DNA of 64,000 bases, taken from contig NC_134834.1 in NCBI RefSeq assembly GCF_004210375.1, positions 94,244,170 through 94,308,169 on the forward strand, given 5' to 3'. Made by a program: the position numbers and the translations under genes. How positions within the stretch are numbered: the first letter of the stretch is position 1; each line of letters opens with the position of its first letter. The notes under the pieces were generated by a model, which made no database searches, was not told the origin of the DNA, and saw only the letters and a list, made by a program, of their open reading frames with translations. This document shows, piece by piece, positions 48,145 through 59,615 of the stretch. The stretch is from Tachypleus tridentatus (taxonomy: Eukaryota > Arthropoda > Merostomata > Xiphosura > Limulidae).

Positions 48145-48349
48145 CTGATATAGCTTGGACACTCGACTTGTAATTTGAAGGTTTCGCGTTTGAATCATCG
48201 TAAAATCAAACATGCTTGTTCTTTCAGCCGTGGTGGGCATTATAATGTTAGGGTCAACCCCAGTATTTGTTGGTAAAAGAGTAGCCCAAGAGTTGGCGAT
48301 GGGTAGTGATGACTAGTTGCCTTCCCTCTTGTCCTACACTGCTAAATTA
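48145..48349 (+). mobile_element. SINE family 1 copy, truncated
   Basis: Head tagcttggacactcgacttg, then body tataatgttagggtcaaccc and gttggcgatgggtagtgatg, ending at ctgctaaattat without the terminal tail. Confidence 0.85.
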
Positions 48350-48962
48350 TGAAAGTGAGGGCCAATGTATCAAAGATTCTAAAGCAGCATTTAAGATTCA
48401 TTATATTAATGTTATCATTGATACAATTTGTATAATTACTGCGACCTAATTTGAGGCTCTTAAAACATGCGGAAATGTTTGCCTTTTTTTTAAATAAGAT
48501 ACGCCGAAACATCACACTTGAGTAGAAAAACGTTTGCAACAGTGGAATGATCTTATGATTAAAAATCAGCTTCGAAGGTTCACGCGACATGAGTGAATTA
48601 AAGATACAAGAATAACACCGTTTCGCAGGATTATGTCACCTGGTACCAATATTAACTATGTATTGAAATTTATCATACAAAATGCCTTACGTGAGAGTTA
48701 CCCAAATGTATAGGTAACCCTTCGCATCTTCCTGACTATTCCAGTAATTATTGCTTCGGCAGAAAGAAATTGTGTTTTTTTCATCTTAAGTTAATGAAGA
48801 CTCTCGTCCTTTCTAACATGTCTTAAGAAAATTTAGAATCGCAAGCGATGTTATCTATAAAAATGATATATCAAACCCTGCACGTTTTTTTTGATCCCAT
48901 CGAAGATTTTAACGAGCAAAAGAGAAGAAACCATTGATATGAAAAGAGTATTGTGAGTTTGA

Positions 48963-49143
48963 TTAATATGCGTTTTCTTATACTAAAGCCATATTAGGCT
49001 ATACGCCGTGTCACCGAGGGGATGATTAATGTGTGTTTTCTTATACTAAAGCCATATTGTGTTATATGCCGTGTCACCCGAGAGGATTTGAATTCCTAAT
49101 TTTAACATTATAAATCTGTAAACTTACCGCTTTACCAATGGCA
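48963..49143 (-). mobile_element. SINE family 2, two partial tandem copies
   Basis: gttttcttatactaaagcca occurs at 48972 and again at 49037, so the tail half is duplicated. The second copy continues through ctgtaaacttaccgctttac. Confidence 0.65.
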
Positions 49144-49190
49144 GAGATTTGATTAAAATTTTGTATATATTTCTTTTACAGACGTATGTT

Positions 49191-49452
49191 GGGCCTGGCA
49201 TGGCCTAGCGCGTAAGGCATGCGATTCGTAATCCGAGGGTCGCGGGTTCGCGCCTGCGTCGCGCCAAACATGCTCGCCCTTACAGCCGTGGGGGCGTTAT
49301 AATGTTACGGTCAATCCCACTATTCGTTGGTAAAAGAGTAGCCCAAGAGTTGGCGGTGGGTGGTGATGACTAGCTGCCTTCCCTCTAGTCTTACACTGCT
49401 AAATTAGGAACGGCTAGCGCAGATAGCTCTCGTATAGCTTTACGCCAAATTA
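49191..49452 (+). mobile_element. SINE family 1 copy
   Basis: Full length: gggcctggcatggcctagcg head, ggtcgcgggttcgcgcctgc (B box changed), body, and tail tagctttacgccaaatt. A truncated reverse SINE tail (gttttggaatttcgcaca) follows at 49478-49495. Confidence 0.92.
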
Positions 49453-49548
49453 AAAACAGACATACGTCTGTTTGTTTGTTTTGGAATTTCGCACACCTGT
49501 CCACGTACTGACGTATATAACGATACAATTTCGATTCCATAACTATAA

Positions 49549-49766
49549 GGCCCGGCATGGCCAAGCGTGTTGAGGCGTGCGACTCGTAATCCTGAGAGTC
49601 GCGGGTTCGCATCCCCGTCGCGCTAAACATGCTCGCCCTTATAGCCGTGGGGGCATTATAATGTTATGGTCAATCCCACAATTCATTGATAAAAGAGTAG
49701 CCCAAGAGTTGGCGGTGGGTGGTGATGACTACCTGCCTTCCTTCTAGTCTTACACTGTTAAATTAG
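49549..49766 (+). mobile_element. SINE family 1 copy joined to Penelope-like fragment
   Basis: Head cccggcatggccaagcgtgt and gcgggttcgcatccccgtcg. The body ends ttacactgttaaattagat. It continues into about 110 bp of Penelope-like sequence (49767-49880) identical in order to 47120-47026 reversed. Confidence 0.9.
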
Positions 49767-49883
49767 ATAAAAATTTGTTAAATATGTTGCGTGTATACTA
49801 AGCTCACTAACTGAGAACGAATTTATTGTTAACAATTTCTTTTCCTTTAATCAGTAGACATTTAAATTTCCTAATACAGACTC

Positions 49884-50006
49884 CTAAAAGAGTAGCCAAA
49901 AAGTTGGCGGTGGGTGGTGATGACTACCTGCCTTCCTTCTAGTCTTACACTGCTAAATTAGGGACGGCTAGCACAGATAGCCCTCGAGTAGCTTTGTGCG
50001 AAATTG
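49884..50006 (+). mobile_element. SINE family 1, 3' half only
   Basis: Starts at taaaagagtagccaaaaagt and ends tagctttgtgcgaaattg. It has no tRNA-like head, so it is a truncated insertion or a product of rearrangement with the neighbouring copy. Confidence 0.85.
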
Positions 50007-50204
50007 AAAAAAACCAACAAAAAAAAACATCCATAACTATTAATTATGTATTTCAATTATCATTATATGTGTTCCGTAAATTATTTAAAAAAAAAATAAC
50101 TAAGCTGTATAAAGAATGTTTGAAAATATTTTTTTTAGAAATTAGATTGGTTGCCAGTTTTCTTCTGAATGCTAATCACGTTCACTTGCATTTAGTATTG
50201 CAAG

Positions 50205-50320
50205 CTACTTGTGGCACAGCTGTATGTTTGCGGACTCACACCGCTAGAAACAGGTTTCGATACCCGTGGTGGACAGAAAACAGATAGCCCATTATGTAGC
50301 TTTGTTATTAATTAAAAAAC
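50205..50320 (+). mobile_element. SINE family 2 copy
   Basis: The plus strand holds aggtttcgatacccgtggtg, a tRNA-like B box (GGTTTCGATACC), then agatagcccattatgtagct and gttattaatt at the tail. Confidence 0.65.
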
Positions 50321-50760
50321 AAACAGTATTGCAAAATACAGAGCCTAGCAATTTTCATGACCAGAATATTAGGGGTCAAGGGTATTCCACACGTCATATT
50401 CGCCTCTGACTCCGCGAAGTCAAGATTTAGACTTGCTTGTCATATTCCATTGAGCTTTGATGAGCTCTGGTATTGAGCAATATGCATAGTAGGAAATGGA
50501 TGTAGTGGACTTTAGTGTGATTGAAATTCTATTATATATATTCTTTTTTCTTGGAAAAAGTCTGTAAGGTATCGAATAATGAATACGGTATCAACAAATA
50601 CAATAAGCCTAATATGTGACTGTTGTAATTAATTATGATCACATTTTGTCAACAAAGCTTCATCAGCCGATTGTTTACAGGTTGTCATGAGATTTAATTA
50701 TATTGTTTTTTTAGTTTCCCACAATTACATTATTCATTATTATTTGATATTAAGATCGAT

Positions 50761-50890
50761 GTTTGTTTGTTTGTTATTGGTAAGCGAAGAGCTGCACAAT
50801 AGTTTATCTATGCAGTGTCCACCATAGATATCGAAATCCAATTTTAAGCATTATAAGCATTCAGATTTACGGATGATCCACTAGAGGATA
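50761..50890 (-). mobile_element. SINE family 2 copy
   Basis: tgtttgtttgtttgttattg tail, then tatctatgcagtgtccacca, atcgaaatccaattttaagc and ttacggatgatccactagag. Diverged. Confidence 0.6.
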
Positions 50891-51404
50891 TTAATATCGA
50901 AACTTGGCTGTGAGTATAATGTGGACTCACGCCATAATATCTAGGGATTCTATCTTATATTTTTTATACGAGATCAAAAATATAGTCTGAAGAGTTACGT
51001 TAAAACGTATTTCTGAGCGTTTGTTTGCATAATAACAACACCAAAGAATACCGTTATTTGCTTTTTATGTCCGGTGGGCGTTCCTGGCCTTGGTGAGACC
51101 TGAGACTACAAGACTAATAACTGGTGCTATACTTCACGTTTCTGCTGCCGTTCGTAGTCGCTGATTATATAATCACTTCCTTAAGAATAATTTTTTTATT
51201 TCGATATAAAATAAACAACAATTTGGTTGAAATAGAATACCAAGAGCGTTAAGATGGCGGGAATATTTCCATGTGGTTTATGAGAGTATTAAAAATAAGT
51301 ATTAAATCAGTACAGAACGTCCAGCAATGGCTCTTAAAAATCACCGTAAGAAGAATTACTGAATTTTGATTTTACTTGTGATCATTATCACGAATTTAAA
51401 CCAG
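50891..51404. other. Unassigned sequence before the 17-bp array
   Basis: Nothing recognised in about 500 bp. Confidence 0.35.
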
Positions 51405-53851
51405 GGAAGCAGCAAAGATAGCCAGGCAGCAAGGATAGTCAGGCAGCAAAGATATTCAAGCAGCAAGGATAGTCAGGCAGAAAATATAGTCAGGCAGCAA
51501 AGATAGTCAGGTAGCAAAGATAGTCATGTAGCAAAGACAGTCATGTAGCAAAGATAGTCATGTAGCAAAGACAGTCATGTAGCAAACACAGTCAGCAGCA
51601 AGGATAGTCACGCAGCAAAGATAGTCAAGCAGCAAGGATAGTCAGGCAGCAAAGATATTCAAGCAGCAAGGATAGTCAGGCAGAAAATATAGTCAGGCAG
51701 CAAGAATAACCAGGCAGCAAAGATAGCCAGGCAGCAAGGATAGTCAGGCAGCAAAGATAGTCATGTAGCAAAGACAGTCATGTAGCAAACACAGTCAGCA
51801 GCAAGGATAGTCACGCAGCAAAGATAGTCAAGCAGCAAGGATAGTCAGGCAGCAAAGATATTCAAGCAGCAAGGATAGTCAGGCAGAAAATATAGTCAGG
51901 CAGCAAGAATAACCAGGCAGCAAAGACAGCCAGGCAGCAAGGATAGTCAGGCAGCAAAGATAGTCATGTAGCAAAGACAGTCATGTAGCAAAGACAGTCA
52001 GGCAACAAAGATAGTCATGTAGCAAAGACAGTCATGTAGCAAACACAGTCAGCAGCAAGGATAGTCACGCAGCAAAGATAGTCAAGCAGCAAGGATAGTC
52101 AGGCAGCAAAGATATTCAAGCAGCAAGGATAGTCAGGCAGCAAATATAGTCAGGCAGCAAAGATAGTCAGGTAGCAAGGATAGTCAGGTAGCAAAGATAG
52201 TCAGGTAGCAAAGATAGTCAGGCAGCAAGAATAACCAGGCAGCAAAGATAGTCAAGCAGCAAGGATAGTCAGGCAGCAAAGATAGTCAGGCGGCAAAGAT
52301 AGTCAAGCAGCAAAGATAGACAGGTAGCAAAGATAGTCAGGTAGCAAAGATAGTCCGGCAACAAGGATAGTCAGGCAGCAAAGGTATAGTAGTCAGGCAG
52401 CAAAGATAGTCAGACAGCAAGGATAGTCAGGCAGCAGCAAGGCAGCAAATAGTCAAGCAGCAAGGATAGTCAGGCAGCAAAGATAGTCAGGCAGCAAGAT
52501 AGTCAGGCAGCAAAGATAGTCAGGCAGCAAAGATATCAGGCAGCAAAGATAGTCAGGCAGCAAAATAGAGGCAGCAAAGATAGTCAGGCAGCAAGGATAG
52601 TCAGGCAGCAAAGATAGTCAAGCAGCAAGATAGTCAAGCAGCAAGGATAGTCAGGCAGCAAAGATAGTCAGGCAGCAAGGATAGTCAGGGCAAAAGATAG
52701 TCAGGCAGCAAGATAGTCAGGCAGCAAAGATAGTCAGGCAGCAAAAATCAGGCAGCAAAAGATAGTCAGGCAGCAAAGATAGTCAAGATAGTAGTCAGGC
52801 AGCAAAGATAGTCAGGCAGCAAGATAGTCAGGCAGCAAAGATAGTCAGGCAGCAAAGGATAGTCAGGCAGCAAGGATAGATAGTCAGCAAAGATAGTCAG
52901 GCAGCAAAAGGTCATAAGGATAGTCAGGCAGTAAAGATAGTCAGGCAACAAGGATAGTCAGGCAGCAAAGATAGTCAGACAGGAAGGATAGTCAGGCAGC
53001 AAGAATTGTCAGGCAGCAAAGATAGTCAGGCAGCAAAGATAGTCAAGTAGCAAAGATAGTCAAGCAGCAAGGATAGTCAGGCAGCAAGGATAGTCAGGCA
53101 GCAAGGATAGTCAGGCAGCAAAAGATAGTCAGACAGCAAGGATAGTCAGGCAGCAACGATAGTCAGGCAGCAAGAATTGTCAGGCAGCAAAGATAGTCAG
53201 GCAGCAAAGATAGTCAGGTAGCAAAGATAGTCAAGCAGCAAGGATAGTCAGGCAGCAAAGATAGTCAGGCAGCAAGGATAGTCAGGCAGCAAAGATATTC
53301 AAGCAGCAAGGATAGTCACGCAGCAAAGATAGTCAAGCAGCAAGGATAGTCAGGCAGCAAAGATAGTCAAGCAGCAAGGATAGTCAGGCAGCAAAGATAT
53401 TCAAGCAGCAAGGATAGTCAGGTAGCAAAGATAGTCAGGCAGCAAGGATAGTCAGGCAGCAAGAATAACCAGGCAGCAAAGATAGTCAAGCAGCAAGGAT
53501 AGTCAGGCAGCAAGAATAGTCAGGCAGCAAAGATAGTCAGGCAGCAAGGATAGTCAGGCAGCAAGGATAGTCAGGCAGCAAAGATAGTCAGGCAGCAAGG
53601 ATAGTCAGGCAGCAAGAATAGTCAGGCAGCAAAGATAGTCAGGCAGCAAGGATAGTCAGGCAGCAAAGATAGTCAGGCAGCAAGGATAGTCAGGCAGCAA
53701 GAATTGTCAGGCAGCAAAGATAGTCAGGCAGCAAGGATAGTCAGGCAGCAAAGATAGTCAGGTAGCAAAGATAGTCAAGCAGCAAAGATATTCAAGCAGC
53801 AAGGATAGTCAGGTAGGAATGATACTCAGGTAGCAAGGATAGTCAGGCAGC
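51405..53851. repeat. 17-bp minisatellite, about 140 copies over 2.4 kb
   Basis: The monomer is ggcagcaaagatagtca, with a common variant ggcagcaaggatagtca. Sub-variants (catgtagc, agaataacc, gatattcaa) recur in blocks. For example, the gtcagcagcaaggatagtca marker occurs at 51591, 51794 and 52048, spacings of 203 and 254 bp, which shows higher-order repeats of about 12 and 15 monomers. Later monomers have 1-6 bp deletions. 17 bp is not a codon multiple, so the short open frame at 52766-52951 is fortuitous. Confidence 0.97.
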
Positions 53852-54572
53852 CATGGACTGACCATTTTTTGTTATATCTATAGCTATAATTTATCTATTA
53901 AAACTTCCTTCTTATTAATTCAGCAGATTACGTTGTGCGAATGCAGCAATTGTATTAAAATGGTTCGAGATTCATTCTCATATTTATTATATCATTTATC
54001 ATCATTATATTTTAAAATATTTTCTGGAAGGCATGCCCTTAGCCACTCCTAAAAATGGCATGATTTCCGTACCTGCAGTATGCTCTGTACACATCAAGTG
54101 TCACATTGTTTAGCTGTGGCAATGGTCTGACCACTTAAAAAGCAATATAACCAGTTACAGTTGTTGTTATTGCTTAGGAAATAATTTTAATGTGGTCAGA
54201 CCATTGTTATTATTGTAATGATGTTCTTTTGTTGAGTGGATTCTTTTAACTTAAACGTTAACATTTCTACAAGCTGCCGTCAGCAGAATAGTGTTGTAAC
54301 TTGTAGGCCTAAGTAACTTCACAAATTACGATCAAATGGAAACACTGTGATAATACTGGTATAACTAACGAAAAAATGCTTGGCTTGTTAATTGACTAGC
54401 TAAGTATACACGAAAACTAACACTGATACAAATATATTATTAATCCTAAACACTTCACAGATTTAAGCTGTCTGACTACCACCTCCCCAAATTTCGTATT
54501 TATAACATGAGGTTTTTCAACACAGTTCGTAAACTTCTTTAGTTACTATATTCCCAAGCACTCTAAAGCTGT
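53852..54572. other. Unassigned sequence with a hairpin
   Basis: No gene was recognised. It contains the inverted repeat listed at 54120-54206. Confidence 0.4.
54120..54206. repeat. Perfect 15-bp inverted repeat forming an 87-nt hairpin
   Basis: caatggtctgaccac at 54120-54134 is exactly reversed at 54192-54206. The inner stretches aagcaata and tattgctt also pair. It could be a small MITE or a pre-miRNA-like hairpin. No target duplication is evident. Confidence 0.6.
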
Positions 54573-54852
54573 GGCCCGGCGTTGCCAGGTAGCTATGGCG
54601 CTTGACTCGTAAGTTGAAGGTCGCGGGTTTGATTCCCTATCACACCAAACATGCTTGCCCTTTTAGCCAGTTGAGAGCGTTATAATGTGAGGGTCAATCT
54701 AATTATTCGTTGATATAAGAGTAGCCCAAGAATTGGTGGGGGTGGTGATGACTAGCTGCCCTCCCTCTTGTCTCACTTTGCTAAATTAGGGACGGCTAGC
54801 GCAAATGGCTCTCGTGTAGCTTTGCGCGAAATTCAAAACAAACAAACAAACC
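54573..54852 (+). mobile_element. SINE family 1 copy
   Basis: Head ggcccggcgttgccaggtag, B box gcgggtttgattccc, body, and tail tagctttgcgcgaaattcaa with an AAAC microsatellite end (caaacaaacaaacc). Confidence 0.93.
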
Positions 54853-55639
54853 ACTCTAGGTATAATTCACTATCATGCGCCTTTTAGTTAACATGTAAAT
54901 TAAAATATTTAAAATATAAACATTGCCCTTTCCTAGATTGTAGAGTACTTGGAGAGTCCTGATACTAAAATTAAACACTACACTAAACTGACTATTTACC
55001 AATTGTTTTTGGAAGCTTTCTTTTCTGGAGCTCGTGGTATTTATGAACGGTATGGCCTTCCTGATCTTCGTTATCACTGGTAAGTTTAATCCTGGGTAGA
55101 TGTTTCGGTGAGTTGTAAACTTACTGATAGCTCCAACCTTGATAGTCCTCTGAAAGTAGTTTGAACAGGAACTAGCAAGTTGAGTTTCTTCTGAGTTCCA
55201 TGAAATTGTCATGTTGACTGTTTCCTTATCAATGCATCTCTAATTACAATTATGGTGTATGAATTTTGTCTTGTATCAACTATTCTTTTGGATTCACGAT
55301 TCCTTCCGAGCACCTCCTTAGTTTTGGAATTTGTCACTTCTTGTGGTTGAAAATGTACAATCATATCATGTTATCTCATTGGAATCCACCTTTAATAACA
55401 TTACCATCACAGCGAATTTTCATATTATCACTAGTTTAGATAAAATCATGTATATCGTCAATGGTATTTCTTAATCTCTCTACACATTTGGTTCAAGACT
55501 TTTCTAAGCACTTCTTTCTATGAGAGTATAGAAGATCCTCCAATGAAACTTTAAATCATGTTACAAATATCTGTGATGATGAGTTATTGCCTGCAGCGTA
55601 ATGTAACACCGTAAGCAACATAAAAAGATCTTGATGCCT

Positions 55640-56205
55640 CATTTTCCGGTGTTCATCCAAATAAATGAGTAATTAATTTAACATAATATGGTTGTATTTC
55701 TCTTCCATTCTATCAGAAGATGGATGAAGGATTGTTGTCCTGGCTCTTCTGAATTCCAAAGATCATTATACAAATTGAATGGCATGAGTTGGGACTGAAT
55801 GAAGTCCATCTCATGTTCTAAAGGTAATTTCAACTTTGCTTTCTTCGTATAGTTTGGCTTGTTTGTATCCAGAGGCAATGCTTAGAGTACAGAAATATTG
55901 GATGTCTTCCAAGGAATCAAGAAATTAGTCTATTAATTACAACAAAACTAGCACATAATCCACTTATGTAATCCTTCACCCTGACAAACATCACGGGAAA
56001 CAAACCATGCACTTTCAAAAGGTTGTATGATCTTATCCTTTATCATCGGCTGTATCTCTGCACTGACTATATCCCAACTTCTTTGAGGAAGCCTACATGG
56101 CAGTTGTTTAACAAAGCTCGCAATGCCTGTTTCTATGTTGTAACAGATTATTACGATGAGTAGTGAACAAATAATTATAATACAGACAAAAACAGCATAT
56201 AACAT
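55640..56205 (-). pseudogene. Ty3/Gypsy-type reverse transcriptase fragment
   Basis: On the minus strand near 56150-56000, ASFVKQLPCRLPQ and VSAEIQPMIKDKIIQPFESA resemble the Gypsy RT fingers entry (PR-P--------EI--Ml--gvI-pS-Sp). Near 55810-55760, MDFIQSQLMPFNLYND matches the Q---MPFGLcNAP block with changed residues. Stops separate the pieces. It sits close to the Tc1 insertion. Confidence 0.55.
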
Positions 56206-56606
56206 GTATTCCTATGGGTAGCACTGAATGCACTTTGTGCTGTTGGCAAGTCTTGCATCATATAACTCATCTCTAGAAGGTCTGAACGCTCATCTGACAC
56301 TGTTTCCTTGATTTTTAATTCCTAAAAGTACAAGAAGAGGTCATAGCAAGCTCTTATTAGAAGGTAATCCCTGGCTTCTCATCACTAATAGTTGATCTCA
56401 TAGTTGCTGGAACCATGGGGGATATAATAATATAACTTGGCATGGCAGCATAGAAAATTGGAAACACATAAAACAATAAAATTTTGGCTAAATATTTCAA
56501 TCAATATAGTTGAAAATACTGCTTATATCACCCGGTCAAGCATTTCGATTTGAGATAATCGAAATATTTTGCACTACAAGCACACTAGTGTTTTCCATAA
56601 GACATG

Positions 56607-58221
56607 CAGTTACAAAAGAAAGTGTTCGTACCCCTGCGTCGTGAGTAGCTTTTTCCTCATAGCTTAAAAAGTATCACGATTAGGATAATGAAAGTAGAGT
56701 GTATTATAGAATTATTACACTAACACACATCTACATAAATTTTATGTAAATTAAACGACAAATAAACTGTTTATAAACAAATAACCAGAAATATTAGAAG
56801 TAGAAAGTGTTCGTACAGTTCAGGACGTGTGAAAAACTAATATTCCCATAAAAAATTTGATAAGTTTGGAGAATAAACTTCATTATACCATTCCAGAAGT
56901 AGACACTGCGTTCATAATTATTGGAATTTAGCCAACACAAAAATTATTTCCGGCAATTTAGCGCCGTCTCCGTCATTATCTGCTTGGTCATCATGGCGAA
57001 CAGGAAACAACTGTTCAGTGATTTAAAAAAAAACAACGAATTATTGTAAAATACAAGTCTCGTGTGTCTCTTTCCGGTATTGCTACACAACTTAATGAGC
57101 CGAAATCTACTGTTAAAAGCATAATTGCCAAGTTTAACTTTACAGAATCAACTGCTAACCTCTCTCGTTCCTGACGCCCCACCAAAATTCCAGAGAGAAC
57201 CAAGAGGAAGGTTCTCAGAGCAGTTAGTAGGAACACTCGTTTAACACGTAATGACATACAGAAACTGGTAAGGAAAACTGGAGTTGAAGTAAGCACCTCT
57301 ACAGTTACGAACATGTTACGCTCTTCTGAGTTCAAAGCATGCCGTTCTCGTAGAACTCCATATTTAAAGCCTGTTCATTTAGAAGCACAATTGAGGTATG
57401 CAAGAAAGCAGGTAGATAAACCCTTTACCTATTAAAGTCAAACGAGACTAAAATCGATTTTTTCGACCACAATGATGTTCGCTATATTTTCCGTAAGAAG
57501 GGGGAATGAAATCTTCCAAAGAACACCGTCCATACAGTTAAACACGGAGGTAGCTCGATCATGCTATAGGGTTCCTTTAACTCTTCTAGTGTAGGCAGCC
57601 TTCACCGAGTCAATAGAATCATGAAAAAAGAAGGGTACGTTGATATATTAGGCACTTATATCAAGAATGATGCTCGGAACTTGGGGCTTGGGCGTCATTG
57701 GATCTTTCAGCACGACAATGACCCTAAGCACACATCGAAATATGTGTAATCCTGATTGCAGAAGAACCATATAAGCGTTCTGGAGCGGCCATCGCAGTCA
57801 CTCGATTTCAACCCAATTGAAAACATTTGGCATGAGTTGAAGACCAGGGTTTATCAGCGTCATCCGAAAAACTTGCAAGAGTTAGAGGCCTTCTGTAAAG
57901 AAGAATGGAAGAAAATACCAATCGAGTACTGTCAAATGATCATAGAGAGCTATGAGGAAAGATTGCGCCAAGTAATTCACCTGAAAAGCTACACAACTGA
58001 TCATTAAAGTAGATCCACAAAAACTTTCTGCACATCCTATGTTTGGTTATTTATTTATAAACAACTTATTTGTCGTTCAATTTACATAAAAATTTATGTA
58101 GAAGTGTGTTAGTATAATATTTATAATATAGTTTACTTTCATTATTCTAATCATGATATTTTAAGTTATGAGCAAAACACTACTCTGGATGCAGGTGTAC
58201 GAACACTTTCTGTCGTAACTG
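56607..58221 (+). mobile_element. Tc1-type transposon with long terminal inverted repeats
   Basis: The ends cagttacaaaagaaagtgtt (56607) and the reverse of ctttctgtcgtaactg (ending 58221) start inverted repeats that stay alignable for about 190 bp. They share ttcgtaca, aacgacaaataa and taacacac blocks. The right edge is followed by TA; the left edge is preceded by TG, probably a mutated TA. Length is 1615 bp, typical for a Tc1 element with long repeats. Confidence 0.88.
56993..58007 (+). pseudogene. Tc1-type (DD34E) transposase, broken
   Basis: From ATG at 56993 (MANRKQLF) the frame must shift and crosses stops. Recognisable parts are an N-terminal HTH region (IATQLNEPKSTVKSI), TRLTRNDIQKLVRKTGVEVS, then WIFQHDNDPKHTSK (57700-57741) with the second catalytic Asp. 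The final open piece, 57756-58007, has SLDFNPIENIWHELKTRV with the catalytic Glu, and EEWKKIP. At least four disruptions make it non-functional. Confidence 0.88.
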
Positions 58222-58820
58222 TATGTGAATCTCTACAACTTTTATTCATACAAATAATTATCTACCTGCCAAGTATTTCACTGCCTAAATTACACAATTA
58301 TACTATGAATATGAAAACAAACAACATATACACTATTTTTAAATGCTATCTTACAGCTTAATAGTCACTGTTACCTTTAATCATAAAGTCTTATCATTCA
58401 CATGTGCCTTAATAATTGTGTTTGTTACGTAATTCATTCATTAATGTAATACAACACTCATGAAAAGCTCCATATGATGTTTCTACATGTTTGTGATACC
58501 ACACACGTGAATTTATTTAGACACTAACATTACTATACACCTTTGTTTCCATTACACATAATCACCACAAACGCAATACAATAACATATTTGGCAAACTA
58601 CCTCTTGATCTCTAATCAGTTTTACAGTGCACATTTACGGTGTAGGGTAAGTGTTTATCCAAATTGATTTTGCAAGATATAATGAACTTAGTAAGCATAA
58701 GTTTGACAGTCTGTATCACTTATTTCACCAAGTAATCTGACAGAGTTAGATAAGGTAAAATATATGGCCTCACCACATCAAACACTTTACCCAACTCAGA
58801 GAAAATTGGCTATTACAGTT
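58222..58820. other. Unassigned sequence
   Basis: No gene or repeat recognised between the Tc1 element and the Gypsy integrase remnant. Confidence 0.35.
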
Positions 58821-58822
58821 AG

Positions 58823-59005
58823 CTAACTGACATTGTAAACCTCTTTACGTGTTCCAAACAAAGCCCAGTCTTCAGTCAATGCATAAGCAATGGACTGTGT
58901 GTAAATATCAGCAAATGGATAAACATTAGCCCATTTTGTGAAGTATTCGATGCCCATGAGTATATACCTTTTCCCATTTCTGGAAGTGGACCAGCAATAT
59001 TTAGA
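58823..59005 (-). pseudogene. Gypsy integrase core fragment
   Basis: NGKRYILMGIEYFTKWANVY followed by PFADIYTQSIAYALTEDW matches the first Asp region of the retroviral-type integrase core (--vvVDyfTKW-e-yP). The expected Asp is Glu (GIEYFTKW), and the catalytic Asp region beyond the FGT is missing. Confidence 0.65.
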
Positions 59006-59042
59006 GCTACTCTCTGCAGAGGAAAACCAAATTATTTTTGCT

Positions 59043-59312
59043 GTTGTTTTGGAATTTCGCACAAAGCTACTCGAGGGCTATCTGTGCTAGCCGTCCCTAA
59101 TTTAGCAGTGTAAGACTAGAGGGAAGGCAGCTAGTCATCACCACCCACCGCCAACTCTTGGGCTACTCTTTTACCAACGAATAGTGGGATTGACCGTCAC
59201 ATTATACACCCCCACGGCTGGGAGGGCGAGCATGTTTAGCGCGACGCGGGCGCGAACCCGCGACCCTCGGATTACGAGTCGCACGCCTTACGCGCTTGGC
59301 TGTGCCAGGTCT
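59043..59312 (-). mobile_element. SINE family 1 copy
   Basis: Plus strand begins gttttggaatttcgcacaaa and ends in the tRNA-like head (gcacgccttacgcgcttggc). The B-box region is cgggcgcgaacccgcg. Close to consensus, so relatively young. Confidence 0.93.
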
Positions 59313-59343
59313 ATTTTTGCTGAAGTGTGCCTTCTGTTCTTGA

Positions 59344-59615
59344 TTGTTTGGTTTAAATTTCGCACAAAGCTGGTCAAGGACTATCTGCGCTAGCCATCCC
59401 TAATTTAGCAGTGTAAGGCAAGAGGGAAGGCAGCTAGTCATCACTACTTATCGCCAACTCTTCGGATACTCTTTGATCAACGAACAGTGGGACTGATCTT
59501 CACATTATAACGTCCCCACGGCAGAAAGGGCGAGCGTGTTTGGTGTGCAGGGGATTCGAACCCACCACCCACAGATTGCGAGTCGGGTGCCTTAACCGCC
59601 TGACCATGCCGGACA
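59344..59615 (-). mobile_element. SINE family 1 copy
   Basis: Same orientation as the preceding copy, 31 bp away. The B box GGTTCGAATCC is intact (ggattcgaacccacc on plus). The tail is gtttaaatttcgcacaaagc. Confidence 0.93.

Noticed and set aside
49549-49630. tRNA gene (and similar heads at 44133, 49191, 54573)
   Set aside because: The B box and head resemble a tRNA, but the sequence runs into the conserved SINE body, and the same unit is dispersed in both orientations.
51405-53851. CRISPR-like regular repeats
   Set aside because: Repeats are 17 bp, contiguous and without unique spacers, in eukaryotic DNA: a minisatellite.
57015-57335. 106-codon minus-strand open frame
   Set aside because: It is antisense to the Tc1 transposase, whose family motifs are on the plus strand.
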